Assembly (NCBI RefSeq): GCF_008632455.1
Contig: NZ_CP043929.1
Span: forward strand, 124,001 to 188,000
Length of the DNA: 64,000 bases
Origin: Methylomonas rhizoryzae
Lineage (GTDB): Bacteria > Pseudomonadota > Gammaproteobacteria > Methylococcales > Methylomonadaceae
Direction of reading: 5' to 3'
Shown here: in pieces, positions 27,754 to 36,814 of the stretch
Layout: each line of letters opens with the position of its first letter
Numbering within the stretch: the stretch's first letter is position 1
Notes under the pieces: model-generated
What the model saw: only the letters and a program-made list of their open reading frames with translations
Told to the model about the DNA's origin: nothing
The model's database searches: none
Program-made: the position numbers and the translations under genes

Positions 27754-28842
27754 ATGCGCGGCGCCGACATTACTCAAGAAGACCTGTTCAGTTACCGAAC
27801 CCTGGAAAGCCGGATTCCCAAAAAGCATCCGCTACGCAAGCTGCGTCAAGTGGTCGACTTGTTGCTCGCCACGCTAAACGACGAGTTCGACGCGTTCTAC
27901 GCTCGTCGCGGTCGAGATTCCATTCCGCCGGAACGCTTGTTGCGCGCCAGTTTGTTGCAAGTGCTATTTTCCATCCGTTCGGAACGGCAACTGGTGGAGC
28001 ATATCGACTTCAACCTCTTGTACCGCTGGTTTGTCGGCTTGACGATGGACGACGAGGTATGGGATCACTCGACCTTCAGCGCCAACCGCGACCGTTTGCT
28101 CAACGAACGGATCAGTCGTTTGTTTTTCGAACGGGTACTGGCCTTGGCGGAGTGGAAACAGCTGATCTCTGACGAGCATTTCTCGGTGGACGGCACGCTG
28201 ATCCAAGCTTGGGCCTCGCACAAGAGTTTCGTGAAGAAAGACGGCTCGACCCCGCCGCCGGAAGACGGCGGCCGCAATCCCACGATCAACTTCAAGGGCG
28301 AGAAACGCAGCAACGAAACCCACGCATCACGCACCGATCCCGATGCCCGGTTGTACAAAAAGAGCGAGGGCGACAAGTCTCAGCTGGCTTTCCTCGGTCA
28401 TGCCTTGATGGAGAACCGTAATGGCTTGGTCGTCGACGTCGAAGTCACCCAGGCCACCGGCACCGCAGAACGCGAGGCGGCCCATGCCATGGTCAAACGC
28501 ACGATCCACAAACCGGGCGCGACCTTGGCCGCCGACAAAAATTACGATACGCAGGATTTTGTCGCCAAGTTACGCCAGCGCAAAGTCACGCCGCATGTCG
28601 CCAGCAAGGAAAAAGGTTCGGCCATCGACGGACGTACCACACGGCATGAGGGTTACCGGAAAAGCCTCAACGTCCGCAAGCGGATCGAAGAAGTCTTCGG
28701 TTGGGCCAAGACGGTCGGCCCGCTACGCCAAACCAAGTTCCGGGGGTTAAAGAAGGTCGCCGCGCAAACGATTTTTACCTTTGCCGCCTATAACCTGACG
28801 CGCATGGGTACCATTTTCGGCTGGCGATACAGTACCGCCTAG
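27754..28842 (+). CDS. IS5-family DDE transposase
   Basis: The 362-aa transposase is intact. The N-terminus (about 15-105) is the DUF772-type domain with PPERLLRASLLQVLFSIRSERQL and WFVGLTMDDEVWDHSTFS. The DDE triad is visible as the aspartates in SVDGTLIQAW and AADKNYD and the glutamate in RIEEVFGWAK. A pair of lysine-rich charged segments lies between them. Length and motifs place it in the IS5 superfamily (DDE_Tnp_1). The stop codon lies inside a perfect 14-bp palindrome. Confidence 0.93.
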   Translation: MRGADITQEDLFSYRTLESRIPKKHPLRKLRQVVDLLLATLNDEFDAFYARRGRDSIPPERLLRASLLQVLFSIRSERQLVEHIDFNLLYRWFVGLTMDDEVWDHSTFSANRDRLLNERISRLFFERVLALAEWKQLISDEHFSVDGTLIQAWASHKSFVKKDGSTPPPEDGGRNPTINFKGEKRSNETHASRTDPDARLYKKSEGDKSQLAFLGHALMENRNGLVVDVEVTQATGTAEREAAHAMVKRTIHKPGATLAADKNYDTQDFVAKLRQRKVTPHVASKEKGSAIDGRTTRHEGYRKSLNVRKRIEEVFGWAKTVGPLRQTKFRGLKKVAAQTIFTFAAYNLTRMGTIFGWRYSTA

Positions 28843-28971
28843 GCGGTGGTGCGCCTGAAATCCGCCAAAAGGCGGAATTTAACGCCCTTCGGGGCGAATA
28901 TAACCGGCTAAAACCGGTTTTTGAGGTGTGATCGGGCTTCCAGAAGCCCAACAAAACCAAAAAATGGTTTT
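28834..28971 (+). repeat. Array of six consecutive hairpins at the IS 3' end
   Basis: In order: palindrome ACCGCCTAGGCGGT (28834-28847, spanning the stop codon); TCCGCC/GGCGGA with AAAA loop (28861-28876); CGCCC/GGGCG closing a TTCG loop (28883-28896); AACCGG/CCGGTT with CTAAAA loop followed by T residues (28902-28919, terminator-like); GGGCTTC/GAAGCCC (28934-28949); AAAACCA/TGGTTTT with A5 loop (28953-28971). All lie between the transposase and the right inverted repeat. Confidence 0.85.
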
Positions 28972-29099
28972 GAAGCCGAAGGCATATAGGCAAATTTCAA
29001 CACCCTGCTATAGCGCCACACGACTCTGGAGCGCTCTTGACTACATTTCCTATCAGAAACTTGATAACGACGACACGAACTATTGCTTAATTCCGTAAG

Positions 29100-29720
29100 T
29101 TAGCGATAGTATTTCGTAATTGCGCACTGCGGACCTCTCGTTTCCGCCAACGAAAGGGTGTACCGCAGGATTGTATACGGCAACGAAGTCTTCAATCGCT
29201 TGGCGTGGCTTACGATGTTTTGGAAACTCGCACCCCGCAACGCTTTACGCGGCAAAATACCGAACCAGATTTCCACCTGATTCAGCCAACTGGCAGAGAT
29301 CGCGTGAAGTGGAGGTTCGGATGCTGTGCTGACCAAGCATCGCATTTTTGTAGGTACAGTAATTGTCCAAAATCACAGGCAATTTTTTGTCCACCAGTGT
29401 CTCCGCAACAAAGCTGTCCATAAAGCCGAGAGATACGGCGCTTGGTTTCGGTGCTCCGGGTAGTGACATTGCCGATCGCGATCTGCAGAGTAGCAAGCAA
29501 GTTGAGTGTCCTATGTCACTTGTAGGTACTCTTGAAACCGCATGCAATTTTACCGCTGTTGGTCTCAACAACCTTTTGTATCTGCTCGCCATTTCAGGCA
29601 ACCCAGAATCATCTGCACTCGCTCGACTACGCAAAGCTCTTCCGTACAGCTTGCCGGGCGGCGTTCCAACTCCGCTCGTGTGCTTCCGCGGAACATCCAA
29701 TTTTGGAGCTACTCGTGACA
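29100..29720 (-). pseudogene. IS630-family transposase remnant
   Basis: The frames on the minus strand contain the C-terminal hallmark ASWLNQVEIWFGILPRKAL (near 29230-29300) and, in another frame just upstream, VILDNYCTYKN, corresponding to the second aspartate motif of the DDE domain. A third frame shows LATLQIAIGNVTTRSTETK. At least two frameshifts separate the parts and no inverted repeats were found. The N-terminal half is not recognisable beyond about 29500. The remnant begins about 90 bp from the IS5-type element. Confidence 0.7.
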
Positions 29721-30044
29721 TGTCTCTAAGGTTACATTATTAGCGCCTAATAACGCAATTCACGCAGATACGCTGTCGGCTTTGGGATGGGGCCGAGTTA
29801 GATGGCAGTGGGTTACCGAGCAATATTGGGTTGGTCGGATGCAAAGGGCCTGGGGGCGCAGCGGTTAAGGTACGGCGTTGAACAGAGGCAGCAAACGCCG
29901 GCGGTAACATAGGACGGACGCGGGCACTTGCGCCCAAGGTATCCGCCAGCCAATCCAATGCGCTGGTTTCCCGGCCGGGAACGCAGGTGGTTCCGGGAAG
30001 ATAAGCACCTCGGCAATCGGTCATGGTGAACAGCTTTAAGCGGG
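29721..30044. other. Gap without supported gene
   Basis: Overlapping minus-strand ORFs (for instance 29740-30024) exist but have atypical composition rich in Arg, Pro and Ser and no recognised motif. Nothing is supported here. Confidence 0.35.
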
Positions 30045-32936
30045 TTACGCGAATGATGCGGTTCGTGCCTCACCGCATCTACGGCCCTGAGTTCGAATGA
30101 CCAGAATTACGGAGGTAATGAACATCCACACCGAGCTCGGTAACGGAACGCCCGAGACCTTGAGTTCGCCGAAGGTTTCAAGTCGGCTCGTGTCCCACGC
30201 TAGCTTGCCGAACAGTTCAGGCAACACGACCTCACCGAACTGCCCGATATGCGTACCGTTGAAAGCGAACAGCATGAAGCTGTCGCCGGCATGTGGAACG
30301 TAGCCTTCGATCAGATTCACTTCAAGCGTGTTCTTTTTAAATACCACCGAATCGTTGAAGACCAGTGGTGCATAGCAATCCGAACAGCGATCGGAGGAGG
30401 GCCCGGAAATGTCAAAGTCGATGATGGAGGTGGTCTCGAAGACGTGAGTGCCGTCGAGGTTTAAAAACGTCTGACGGTTTCCGACATGGAACTCCGCTTC
30501 GTAAATGGATTTGCCGTCTCCGCTAAACTCGCCAAGGCCGCTAACCCGGCCCTTAAAAGTCGCCGTGGCGCCCAGTTCGACATTGAATGTACCATTGTTT
30601 TCGACACCATCGAAAAAAGTGACCGCGCTTTTGTCCGCAAGACTGATCTGTCCTTGAGTATTATTGAGGTCGGCATGCACTTCGCTGTGGCCGGCGAGAA
30701 ATTCGATACGACCCTCGTTCACTAATGTATCGGCTCGCAGCGTGCCCTTGCCGACGATGGTTCCCGCGTTGCGTAACGTTTGGTCTGCGTTAAGCGTTGA
30801 GCCATCCAGTTGGACCCGTGCATCGGCGGCGAGCGTCAGATTGCGGGCCTGGAGCGTCTGAGTGTTGTCAAGCGCAAGAGACCGGGGGAGCAGCGGTGCG
30901 CCTGCAGTTAGCGTGTAGTCATCGAGAAATCGCAGACGGCCTCCGCGCCAGTCGAACTGAGCGTTAGCCGAATTTCCAACGACAACCTTGCCTGCGTTCA
31001 AGGACAGAGTACCTTCCTGCAATACGTAAAGTCCACGCTTTCCAACGCCCAGTTCGAAGCGGTCGTTGATTTGAGTTTCTCCACCGAGTTGAAAGTATTG
31101 CCCGACGTTTTTCGATTCGGCTGCATCGACTCTAAGATTCTTAATCGTCACTGTGCTGTCCGGCCCCTGGATGAAGCGCGTTTGAATGTCCATGTCGTGC
31201 ACGGTCAAGGCTCCCCCGTCCATAGCGACGCTGTTGGAATCGATCAGTTTGACTTGCCAAATGTCGATATCCGCATGGTTCAGCACGAGCGAGTTTGCGA
31301 AGTTCACGCCAAATTCACCTTTCATCCGACCGGCAAACTCCCCAGTGCCGATTAACAGCGTTGTATATGGACCGGAGTTTTCTATTGCACCCTCGCCGGT
31401 TAGCTGCGCGATGTGGGCGGACTTCCCCCCGAGGTCGAATATTCCTTGCGCTTCGATATTCAGTTGATTGATCTGATGATGTTGTACGCTGGCGGCCGAA
31501 GCCCTGACCGTGCCGGCAACAACGTCGACAACATCGACATCAGTGAAACCAAAATTAATAGTTCCATCCGCGAGTCTATCGCCGAAGCGCAAGGTGTAGC
31601 CCGGTTGCTCGCCATGAACATCGGCTGGATTCCAGCGTAGGATGGTGCCGTGAGCGGCGGTTATCACCGATGTGCCTGCAACGAACAGCCGATTGGTGAG
31701 TGTGGTGTCGGAAAGGGTATGAAATTCCGCCGACCGTAAACTAATCTGCCCGGAGCCTGGGGTAGCCCCTGGTTTCAAATTAATTGCCCCACCCTCAACA
31801 TCCAAACCGCCGGAGAAAGTGTTGACGGCATTGAGGGTTAGGAAGCTGCTGTTTTGCTTGTTGACTGAACCCGTTCCGGTAATGGGCGCATCAAGGCGGA
31901 TGTCGAAAGGGGTGTCGATGACGAATGCTCCGTTGTTTTCGACCGGGCCGGTCAACGTGCCTTCGCCTTGTAGCGTCAGCGTGGCGCCATCGTCAATCAC
32001 GGTCCCCTGATCGGGGCGAATCTCCCCGGATAGGATGGTGTCGCCCGCCACTGCGTCGAGTTGCAGATTGCCCGAGATTTTCCCCGCGAAGTTTCCACCC
32101 GCGACCGCGAATATGGCCTTGGATCCCGAGTTGCTAATATGCCCCGTGCCGCCGGAAAGGCTGGACACTAAATCGTATCCGTTGAGTTCAACAGCAGCCT
32201 TTGCTTGCACGCTAAGATTGCTTAGCAACGCACCCGCCGGTGCGTTCCCAAGTTTAAGTGAGCCGGCGGAAACGTCCACGCTGGTGGTCCGCAACAATTC
32301 TGAGTTAATCGTTGGTGAGGCGGCTAGGATGACCGTGCCATCGGCACCGGCCATGCCTATCCGGGTTTGGGCGGCTTGCGCGATAGTCTGAATATTATCA
32401 AGCGTGAGCGTCGTGCCGGCGGCCGCGGCGATCAGATTGCTCCCGGTTAGCTCAAAAGCGTTGTTCAGATTGGTGGTCGCCAAGGCGCGGAGCGTAGCGC
32501 CTGCCAACTTTACCGCGCCACTGCCCAATGCAACGTCGTTTGTTACTGCGATGGTGCCGGCATTGACGGTGGTGCCGCCCGAGTATGAATTGGTGCCCGA
32601 CAATATCAGCGTTCCCGCCAGTTGTTTGGACAGGGCGCCGGCGCCGCTGATCTCGCCGGATAATTCGACAGTAGGCGCGAAAGTCTGGAAATTCGCCGTG
32701 GCACCGCTGAAAATCGAGATTGGATTCGTTAGAACCATCGAGTTTTGGAAGAATAAGCTGCCCGTGTTTCCCAGACCGGAAGGGAGAATAGCCAGCGCGC
32801 TGTCGCCGATGACGGCCGGGCTGTCGATGACCAGGCCGGTGCCGCCGAGTACCACGGTCGCCCCTACCGGCGCTGACCCGCCCAGAATCATTGCGATAGC
32901 ACCGACAAGCGCCGATAAGGAGTTGGCATTCTTCAT
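30045..32936 (-). CDS. PEP-CTERM (VPLP-type) surface protein with autotransporter-type repeats
   Basis: The 963-aa protein has an N-terminal signal peptide (hydrophobic about 8-26, ending VGATVV) and a C-terminal sorting tag: VPLPSSVWMF near residue 930, a hydrophobic helix and a basic RTQGRR. This tag is recognised by exosortase systems, which process proteins for export to the envelope or biofilm matrix (family knowledge). An autotransporter-associated beta-strand repeat is clear near 97-131 (ILSGTNSYSGGTTVNAGT), with a weaker one near 357-390. The rest is a long repetitive beta-rich passenger. Ten residues follow the basic cluster, which is unusual. No exosortase gene is in the window. Confidence 0.85.
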   Translation of the reverse strand: MKNANSLSALVGAIAMILGGSAPVGATVVLGGTGLVIDSPAVIGDSALAILPSGLGNTGSLFFQNSMVLTNPISIFSGATANFQTFAPTVELSGEISGAGALSKQLAGTLILSGTNSYSGGTTVNAGTIAVTNDVALGSGAVKLAGATLRALATTNLNNAFELTGSNLIAAAAGTTLTLDNIQTIAQAAQTRIGMAGADGTVILAASPTINSELLRTTSVDVSAGSLKLGNAPAGALLSNLSVQAKAAVELNGYDLVSSLSGGTGHISNSGSKAIFAVAGGNFAGKISGNLQLDAVAGDTILSGEIRPDQGTVIDDGATLTLQGEGTLTGPVENNGAFVIDTPFDIRLDAPITGTGSVNKQNSSFLTLNAVNTFSGGLDVEGGAINLKPGATPGSGQISLRSAEFHTLSDTTLTNRLFVAGTSVITAAHGTILRWNPADVHGEQPGYTLRFGDRLADGTINFGFTDVDVVDVVAGTVRASAASVQHHQINQLNIEAQGIFDLGGKSAHIAQLTGEGAIENSGPYTTLLIGTGEFAGRMKGEFGVNFANSLVLNHADIDIWQVKLIDSNSVAMDGGALTVHDMDIQTRFIQGPDSTVTIKNLRVDAAESKNVGQYFQLGGETQINDRFELGVGKRGLYVLQEGTLSLNAGKVVVGNSANAQFDWRGGRLRFLDDYTLTAGAPLLPRSLALDNTQTLQARNLTLAADARVQLDGSTLNADQTLRNAGTIVGKGTLRADTLVNEGRIEFLAGHSEVHADLNNTQGQISLADKSAVTFFDGVENNGTFNVELGATATFKGRVSGLGEFSGDGKSIYEAEFHVGNRQTFLNLDGTHVFETTSIIDFDISGPSSDRCSDCYAPLVFNDSVVFKKNTLEVNLIEGYVPHAGDSFMLFAFNGTHIGQFGEVVLPELFGKLAWDTSRLETFGELKVSGVPLPSSVWMFITSVILVIRTQGRRCGEARTASFA

Positions 32937-33091
32937 ATCGTATGATCCCTGTTTGTTTGATTAGCTTGCGGCGTTGCCAAAGGCGCACGAAAAAATTATA
33001 AATGTCAATAATCCGAATGATGTCATTCAGCTGAAATAGTGAGCTGATTCGCAAATACTGTCAAGGCTAGCTAACAGGTTAACTGATTCGA

Positions 33092-33325
33092 TTAGAGATA
33101 CGCAATCGGACGGTTCGGTCCGATAAAATCAACGCTGTTGTCGCTTGGCAACCCTGTTGATCCATAAATATTTTTGGCACTTATGTATAACGCTGAGCGT
33201 AGCGCGTGGGAATAAGGGATAAGCCACTTGCCGTAATAAGAAAAGGCGACGGAACACCCAGCGTTTTCCCCATATTTATCTACAACCCCATCTTGGTTGT
33301 CCCTTTCGCTTCGAATTTTCGGCAA
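33092..33325 (-). other. Possible small ORF with TTG start
   Basis: The 444-bp gap 32937-33380 contains a 77-codon minus-strand frame starting with TTG (PKIRSERDNQDGVVD) and ending PNRPIAYL. No ribosome-binding site or family is recognised. It could be a relic of a longer gene. The rest of the gap shows nothing. Confidence 0.25.
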
Positions 33326-33380
33326 TGGATGTCGGATAATACGCTGAGTCTTTTTTCACTGCGCGGATGACCGTCTAACG

Positions 33381-36074
33381 ATGCAAAAAAACCACGAAAT
33401 TGACTGGCACGCCTTATCGGCCGAGCACGTAGCGGCACAGTTCGCCGTATCCGCCGACAGCGGACTGGACAGCGCCGAAGCGGTGCGCAGGTTAGCCGAA
33501 CACGGCCCCAACCGCTTGACGCCGGCTCGCGGCAAAGGCGCGTGGCGCCTGCTGTTGAGCCAGTTTCAACAGCCTTTGGTTTATATTCTGTTGTTCTCGT
33601 CCGCAACCACGGCACTGTTGGGCGAATGGACGGACAGCAGCGTGATTTTAGGGGTGGTCATCGTTAACGCCCTCATAGGCTTCGTGCAGGAACGCAATGC
33701 CTTGCAGGCCATAGGCGCGCTGGCCCGCACTCTGGATACGGGCGCCACCGCGTTGCGCGACGGCCGTCGCCGCGCATTGAGCGCCACGGAACTGGTACCC
33801 GGCGACATTGTGTTTTTGCAATCCGGCGACCGCATCCCGGCCGATCTGCGGCTGCTGCAATGCAGGGAGCTGCGTATCGACGAAGCCGCGCTTACCGGCG
33901 AATCGGTACCGGTAGACAAGCAAACGCAAGCGTTAGCCGCCGCTACGTTGCTGGCCGACCGCAGCAACATGGCCTATTCGTCCACGCTGGTCAGCTACGG
34001 TAGCGCCATTGCCGTTGTAGTCGCTACCGGCGATTGCACCGAAATCGGCCGCATCAACCGGATGATCGCCGGGGCCGAACCCCTCGAAACCCCGTTAACC
34101 CGCAAGATGACCGCCTTCAGTCAATGGCTGCTGTGGGTCATCGTCGGATTTGCGGTAGCTACCTTTGCGGTCGGGGTTTGGCGCGGCGAAAGCTGGCTGG
34201 ACATGTTCATGGCCTCGGTGGCGCTGGCGGTCGGCGCTATCCCGGAAGGCCTGCCGGCGGCCCTCACCATCACGCTGGCCATAGGGGTATCGCGCATGGC
34301 CAAACGCAACGCCATCATACGCAAACTGCCGGCCGTGGAAACCTTGGGCAGTACCACCGTGATTTGCTCGGATAAAACCGGCACCCTGACGCAGAATCAA
34401 ATGACCGTACAGGCGGTTTATGCCGGCGGCGAGTTGTTCGACGTCGACGGCAGCGGTTATACCCCGGAAGGCGCTATCTCGCTTGCCGGTCAACGCATCG
34501 AGCCGCGCGCCTATCCGGCTTTAATGGAATGCTTGAAAGCCGGTTTGCTGTGCAACGATGCGCGGATCTATGCGGACCTCGACTGCTGGCGTATCGAAGG
34601 CGATCCGACCGAGGCTGCCTTGCTGGTTGCGGCCCATAAAGCCGGCCTGCACCATAGCCCGGTATGTGACGCACATCCGCGCCTGGACGCGATTCCGTTC
34701 GAATCGGAACGGCAGTTCATGGCCACTTTGCATCATAACCAACGCGACGACGTGCAGCACATTTACCTGAAAGGCTCGTTGGAAAGCGTGCTGGAGCGTT
34801 GCGATCACAGCTTGGACCGCGAACTTAAACCGGTTGCACTGGAACACGCCGCCGTCCGCCGCCAAGCCGAGTTCTTGGCGGCTCAAGGCTTACGGGTGTT
34901 GGCGCTGGCCCGGGTCGAACACGGCGACCGCACCCTGGAGCATGCACAAGTCGCCGGCGGACTCGGCCTGCTCGGCCTGCAGGCCATGATAGATCCGCCC
35001 CGCCCGGAGGCGGCTATTGCAATAGCCGCCTGCTACCAAGCCGGTATCGCCGTCAAAATGATCACCGGTGACCACCCTCTGACCGCGCAAACCATCGCCA
35101 AACGCCTGGGCATGCGCCAAACCGATCAAGTGACCAGCGGCGCGGAATTGGCGCAATTCGCCCCCGAAACTTACCGGCGCCGGGTCGAGCAATGCGACAT
35201 TTACGCCCGCATTACGCCGGAACAAAAACTGCTGCTGGTCAAAGCCTTGCAAGCCAACGGCCGGGTAGTAGCGATGACCGGCGACGGGGTCAACGATGCC
35301 CCGGCACTGCGCCAAGCCGACATCGGCGTTGCCATGGGCATGGGCGGTACCGAGGTCGCCAAAGAAGCCGCCGCCATGATTCTAACAGACGACCATTTCG
35401 CCACCATCAAAGCGGCAGTCGAAGAAGGCCGCGGGGTATTCGACAATCTGGTCAAATTCATCGCCTGGACCTTACCGACCAACTTAGGCGAAGGCCTGGT
35501 CATCATGGTGGCGGTATTCGCCAACGTCGCCTTGCCCATTACCCCATTGCAAATTCTGTGGATCAATATGACTACCGCAGTACTGCTGGGTTTGATGTTG
35601 GCCTTCGAACCCAAAGAACCCGGCTTGATGCGGCGCCGGCCACGCTCGCCGGGCCAACCCATACTGACCGGTCAATTGATACTGCGTATTGTCATCGTCG
35701 GCCTGTTACTGCTGGCCGGGGCGTTCGGCCTGTTCGAATGGGAATTGCAGCAAGGCGAACCGTTGGCAAAAGCCCGCACCGTCGCCAGCAACGTGTTCGT
35801 AGTCGGCGAATTGTTTTACTTGTTCAATTGCCGCTCCCTACACTATTCGATGCTGCGCGTCGGCCTGTTTTCCAATCCGTGGCTGCTCGGCGGCGTCACG
35901 CTCATGGCCGCCCTGCAAGCCCTGTTTACCTACTGGCCGCCGATGCAAGCCTTATTCGGCACCGCCGCCATTGGCTCGGACGAATGGCGTCTGATTGCCG
36001 CAGTCGGTTTGACGATCTACCTAAGCGTCGGTCTGGAAAAACTACTGATTCGCCGCTTGCGCCGTCACCGTTAA
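33381..36074 (+). CDS. P-type cation-transporting ATPase (type II)
   Basis: The 897-aa protein is an inner-membrane P-type pump. TGES of the actuator domain is at 172-175, PEGLP of transmembrane helix 4 at 288-292, the phosphorylated aspartate in DKTGTLT at 331, and the hinge GDGVNDAPAL further on. An N-terminal cation-ATPase domain and a C-terminal four-helix region are present. PEGLP and overall layout match type IIA/IIB calcium-type or related H+/Na+ pumps; the absence of CPC or heavy-metal N-terminal domains argues against type I. The transported ion cannot be fixed from the sequence. No regulator is adjacent. Confidence 0.92.
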   Translation: MQKNHEIDWHALSAEHVAAQFAVSADSGLDSAEAVRRLAEHGPNRLTPARGKGAWRLLLSQFQQPLVYILLFSSATTALLGEWTDSSVILGVVIVNALIGFVQERNALQAIGALARTLDTGATALRDGRRRALSATELVPGDIVFLQSGDRIPADLRLLQCRELRIDEAALTGESVPVDKQTQALAAATLLADRSNMAYSSTLVSYGSAIAVVVATGDCTEIGRINRMIAGAEPLETPLTRKMTAFSQWLLWVIVGFAVATFAVGVWRGESWLDMFMASVALAVGAIPEGLPAALTITLAIGVSRMAKRNAIIRKLPAVETLGSTTVICSDKTGTLTQNQMTVQAVYAGGELFDVDGSGYTPEGAISLAGQRIEPRAYPALMECLKAGLLCNDARIYADLDCWRIEGDPTEAALLVAAHKAGLHHSPVCDAHPRLDAIPFESERQFMATLHHNQRDDVQHIYLKGSLESVLERCDHSLDRELKPVALEHAAVRRQAEFLAAQGLRVLALARVEHGDRTLEHAQVAGGLGLLGLQAMIDPPRPEAAIAIAACYQAGIAVKMITGDHPLTAQTIAKRLGMRQTDQVTSGAELAQFAPETYRRRVEQCDIYARITPEQKLLLVKALQANGRVVAMTGDGVNDAPALRQADIGVAMGMGGTEVAKEAAAMILTDDHFATIKAAVEEGRGVFDNLVKFIAWTLPTNLGEGLVIMVAVFANVALPITPLQILWINMTTAVLLGLMLAFEPKEPGLMRRRPRSPGQPILTGQLILRIVIVGLLLLAGAFGLFEWELQQGEPLAKARTVASNVFVVGELFYLFNCRSLHYSMLRVGLFSNPWLLGGVTLMAALQALFTYWPPMQALFGTAAIGSDEWRLIAAVGLTIYLSVGLEKLLIRRLRRHR

Positions 36075-36080
36075 GCACGC

Positions 36081-36665
36081 TTAGTTGCTAAAGCGGGTAA
36101 TACAGCGCTGGTTCCGGTCGCACATCACCTGCTTGGTAATCGGCGATGACGGTCTTTGGTCGACCGGCGCAGACGGCGCGGATCCGGTCGTCTTGGATTG
36201 CGCCTCGGTTTGCATCGCCTCATTCGGTGTCAGCGTCATGCTATCGGCGGTTTGATTAATTTTGAAGGACTTCAGTACATTCATGCCGATCAACACTTCG
36301 GACAGATGTTGGCTCAGATGGGCATCGACGTTGTGCAATTCGCAATCGCCCAATTTCAGACTGCCGATCACGGTCGATTTATTGAAAACCCGGCCGCCTG
36401 CGGTATGCGCCTCCACTTGCGCGCCGTAGGGCAAACGAGCCTTAGAGGCCAGTTGCATAGGCACTACCGTCAGCGTCGCCCCGGTATCGATCATAAACGG
36501 CACGGCCACCTCGTTGATCCTGGCGCTACCGGTAAAGTGGCCTTGCTTATCCGCTTTCAGCACGATGGCTGTAGTAGCGGTATTGTCTTGCGCAACAACC
36601 GGCGATACCCGAACAAACAGGCTTAAAGTTAAAGCAACCCGCAAAGCGTTGATGTTTCCGGACAT
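36081..36665 (-). CDS. Periplasmic retroviral-type (clan AA) aspartic protease
   Basis: The 194-aa protein has a signal peptide ending VVAQ and one aspartic protease half-domain with the active site MIDTGATLT (Asp60) and the flap/hydrophobic segments of the TIGR02281 type (VIGSLKLGDCELHNVDAHLS, VLIGMNVLKSF). Enzymes of this kind act as dimers. The substrate is unknown. After the domain comes a Ser/Pro-rich stretch and a short tail with two cysteines. It is convergent with the P-type ATPase, the stop codons being 7 bp apart, and divergent from the lipoprotein gene. Confidence 0.85.
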   Translation of the reverse strand: MSGNINALRVALTLSLFVRVSPVVAQDNTATTAIVLKADKQGHFTGSARINEVAVPFMIDTGATLTVVPMQLASKARLPYGAQVEAHTAGGRVFNKSTVIGSLKLGDCELHNVDAHLSQHLSEVLIGMNVLKSFKINQTADSMTLTPNEAMQTEAQSKTTGSAPSAPVDQRPSSPITKQVMCDRNQRCITRFSN

Positions 36666-36814
36666 AGTGATTTCGCCATTGTGCCGTGACTAAAGTCATT
36701 ACTATCGTTGCGGCGGGCAAAGCCTGCGAAAACAATCGCGCCGTCGGCCTGACCGCTCGGCCGACCCGGCGCCTACGCTACAATGCCGCCTAAAACCATT
36801 CGCCGGAATTATAT

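Larger units (their letters stand above)
27626..29011 (+). mobile_element. Complete IS5-type insertion sequence with CTAT target duplication
   Basis: The element proper covers 27630-29007 (1378 bp). The ends CAGGCTGTTGA (left) and, as reverse complement of the right end, CAGGGTGTTGA match in 10 of 11 positions. CTAT flanks both sides (27626-27629 and 29008-29011), a 4-bp target duplication. One transposase gene fills most of it. The 160-bp tail between the stop codon and the right end is a cluster of hairpins. Confidence 0.85.

Noticed and set aside
29740..30073. Minus-strand ORFs downstream of the PEP-CTERM gene
   Set aside because: Two overlapping frames with Arg/Pro-rich composition and no motif; not supported as genes.
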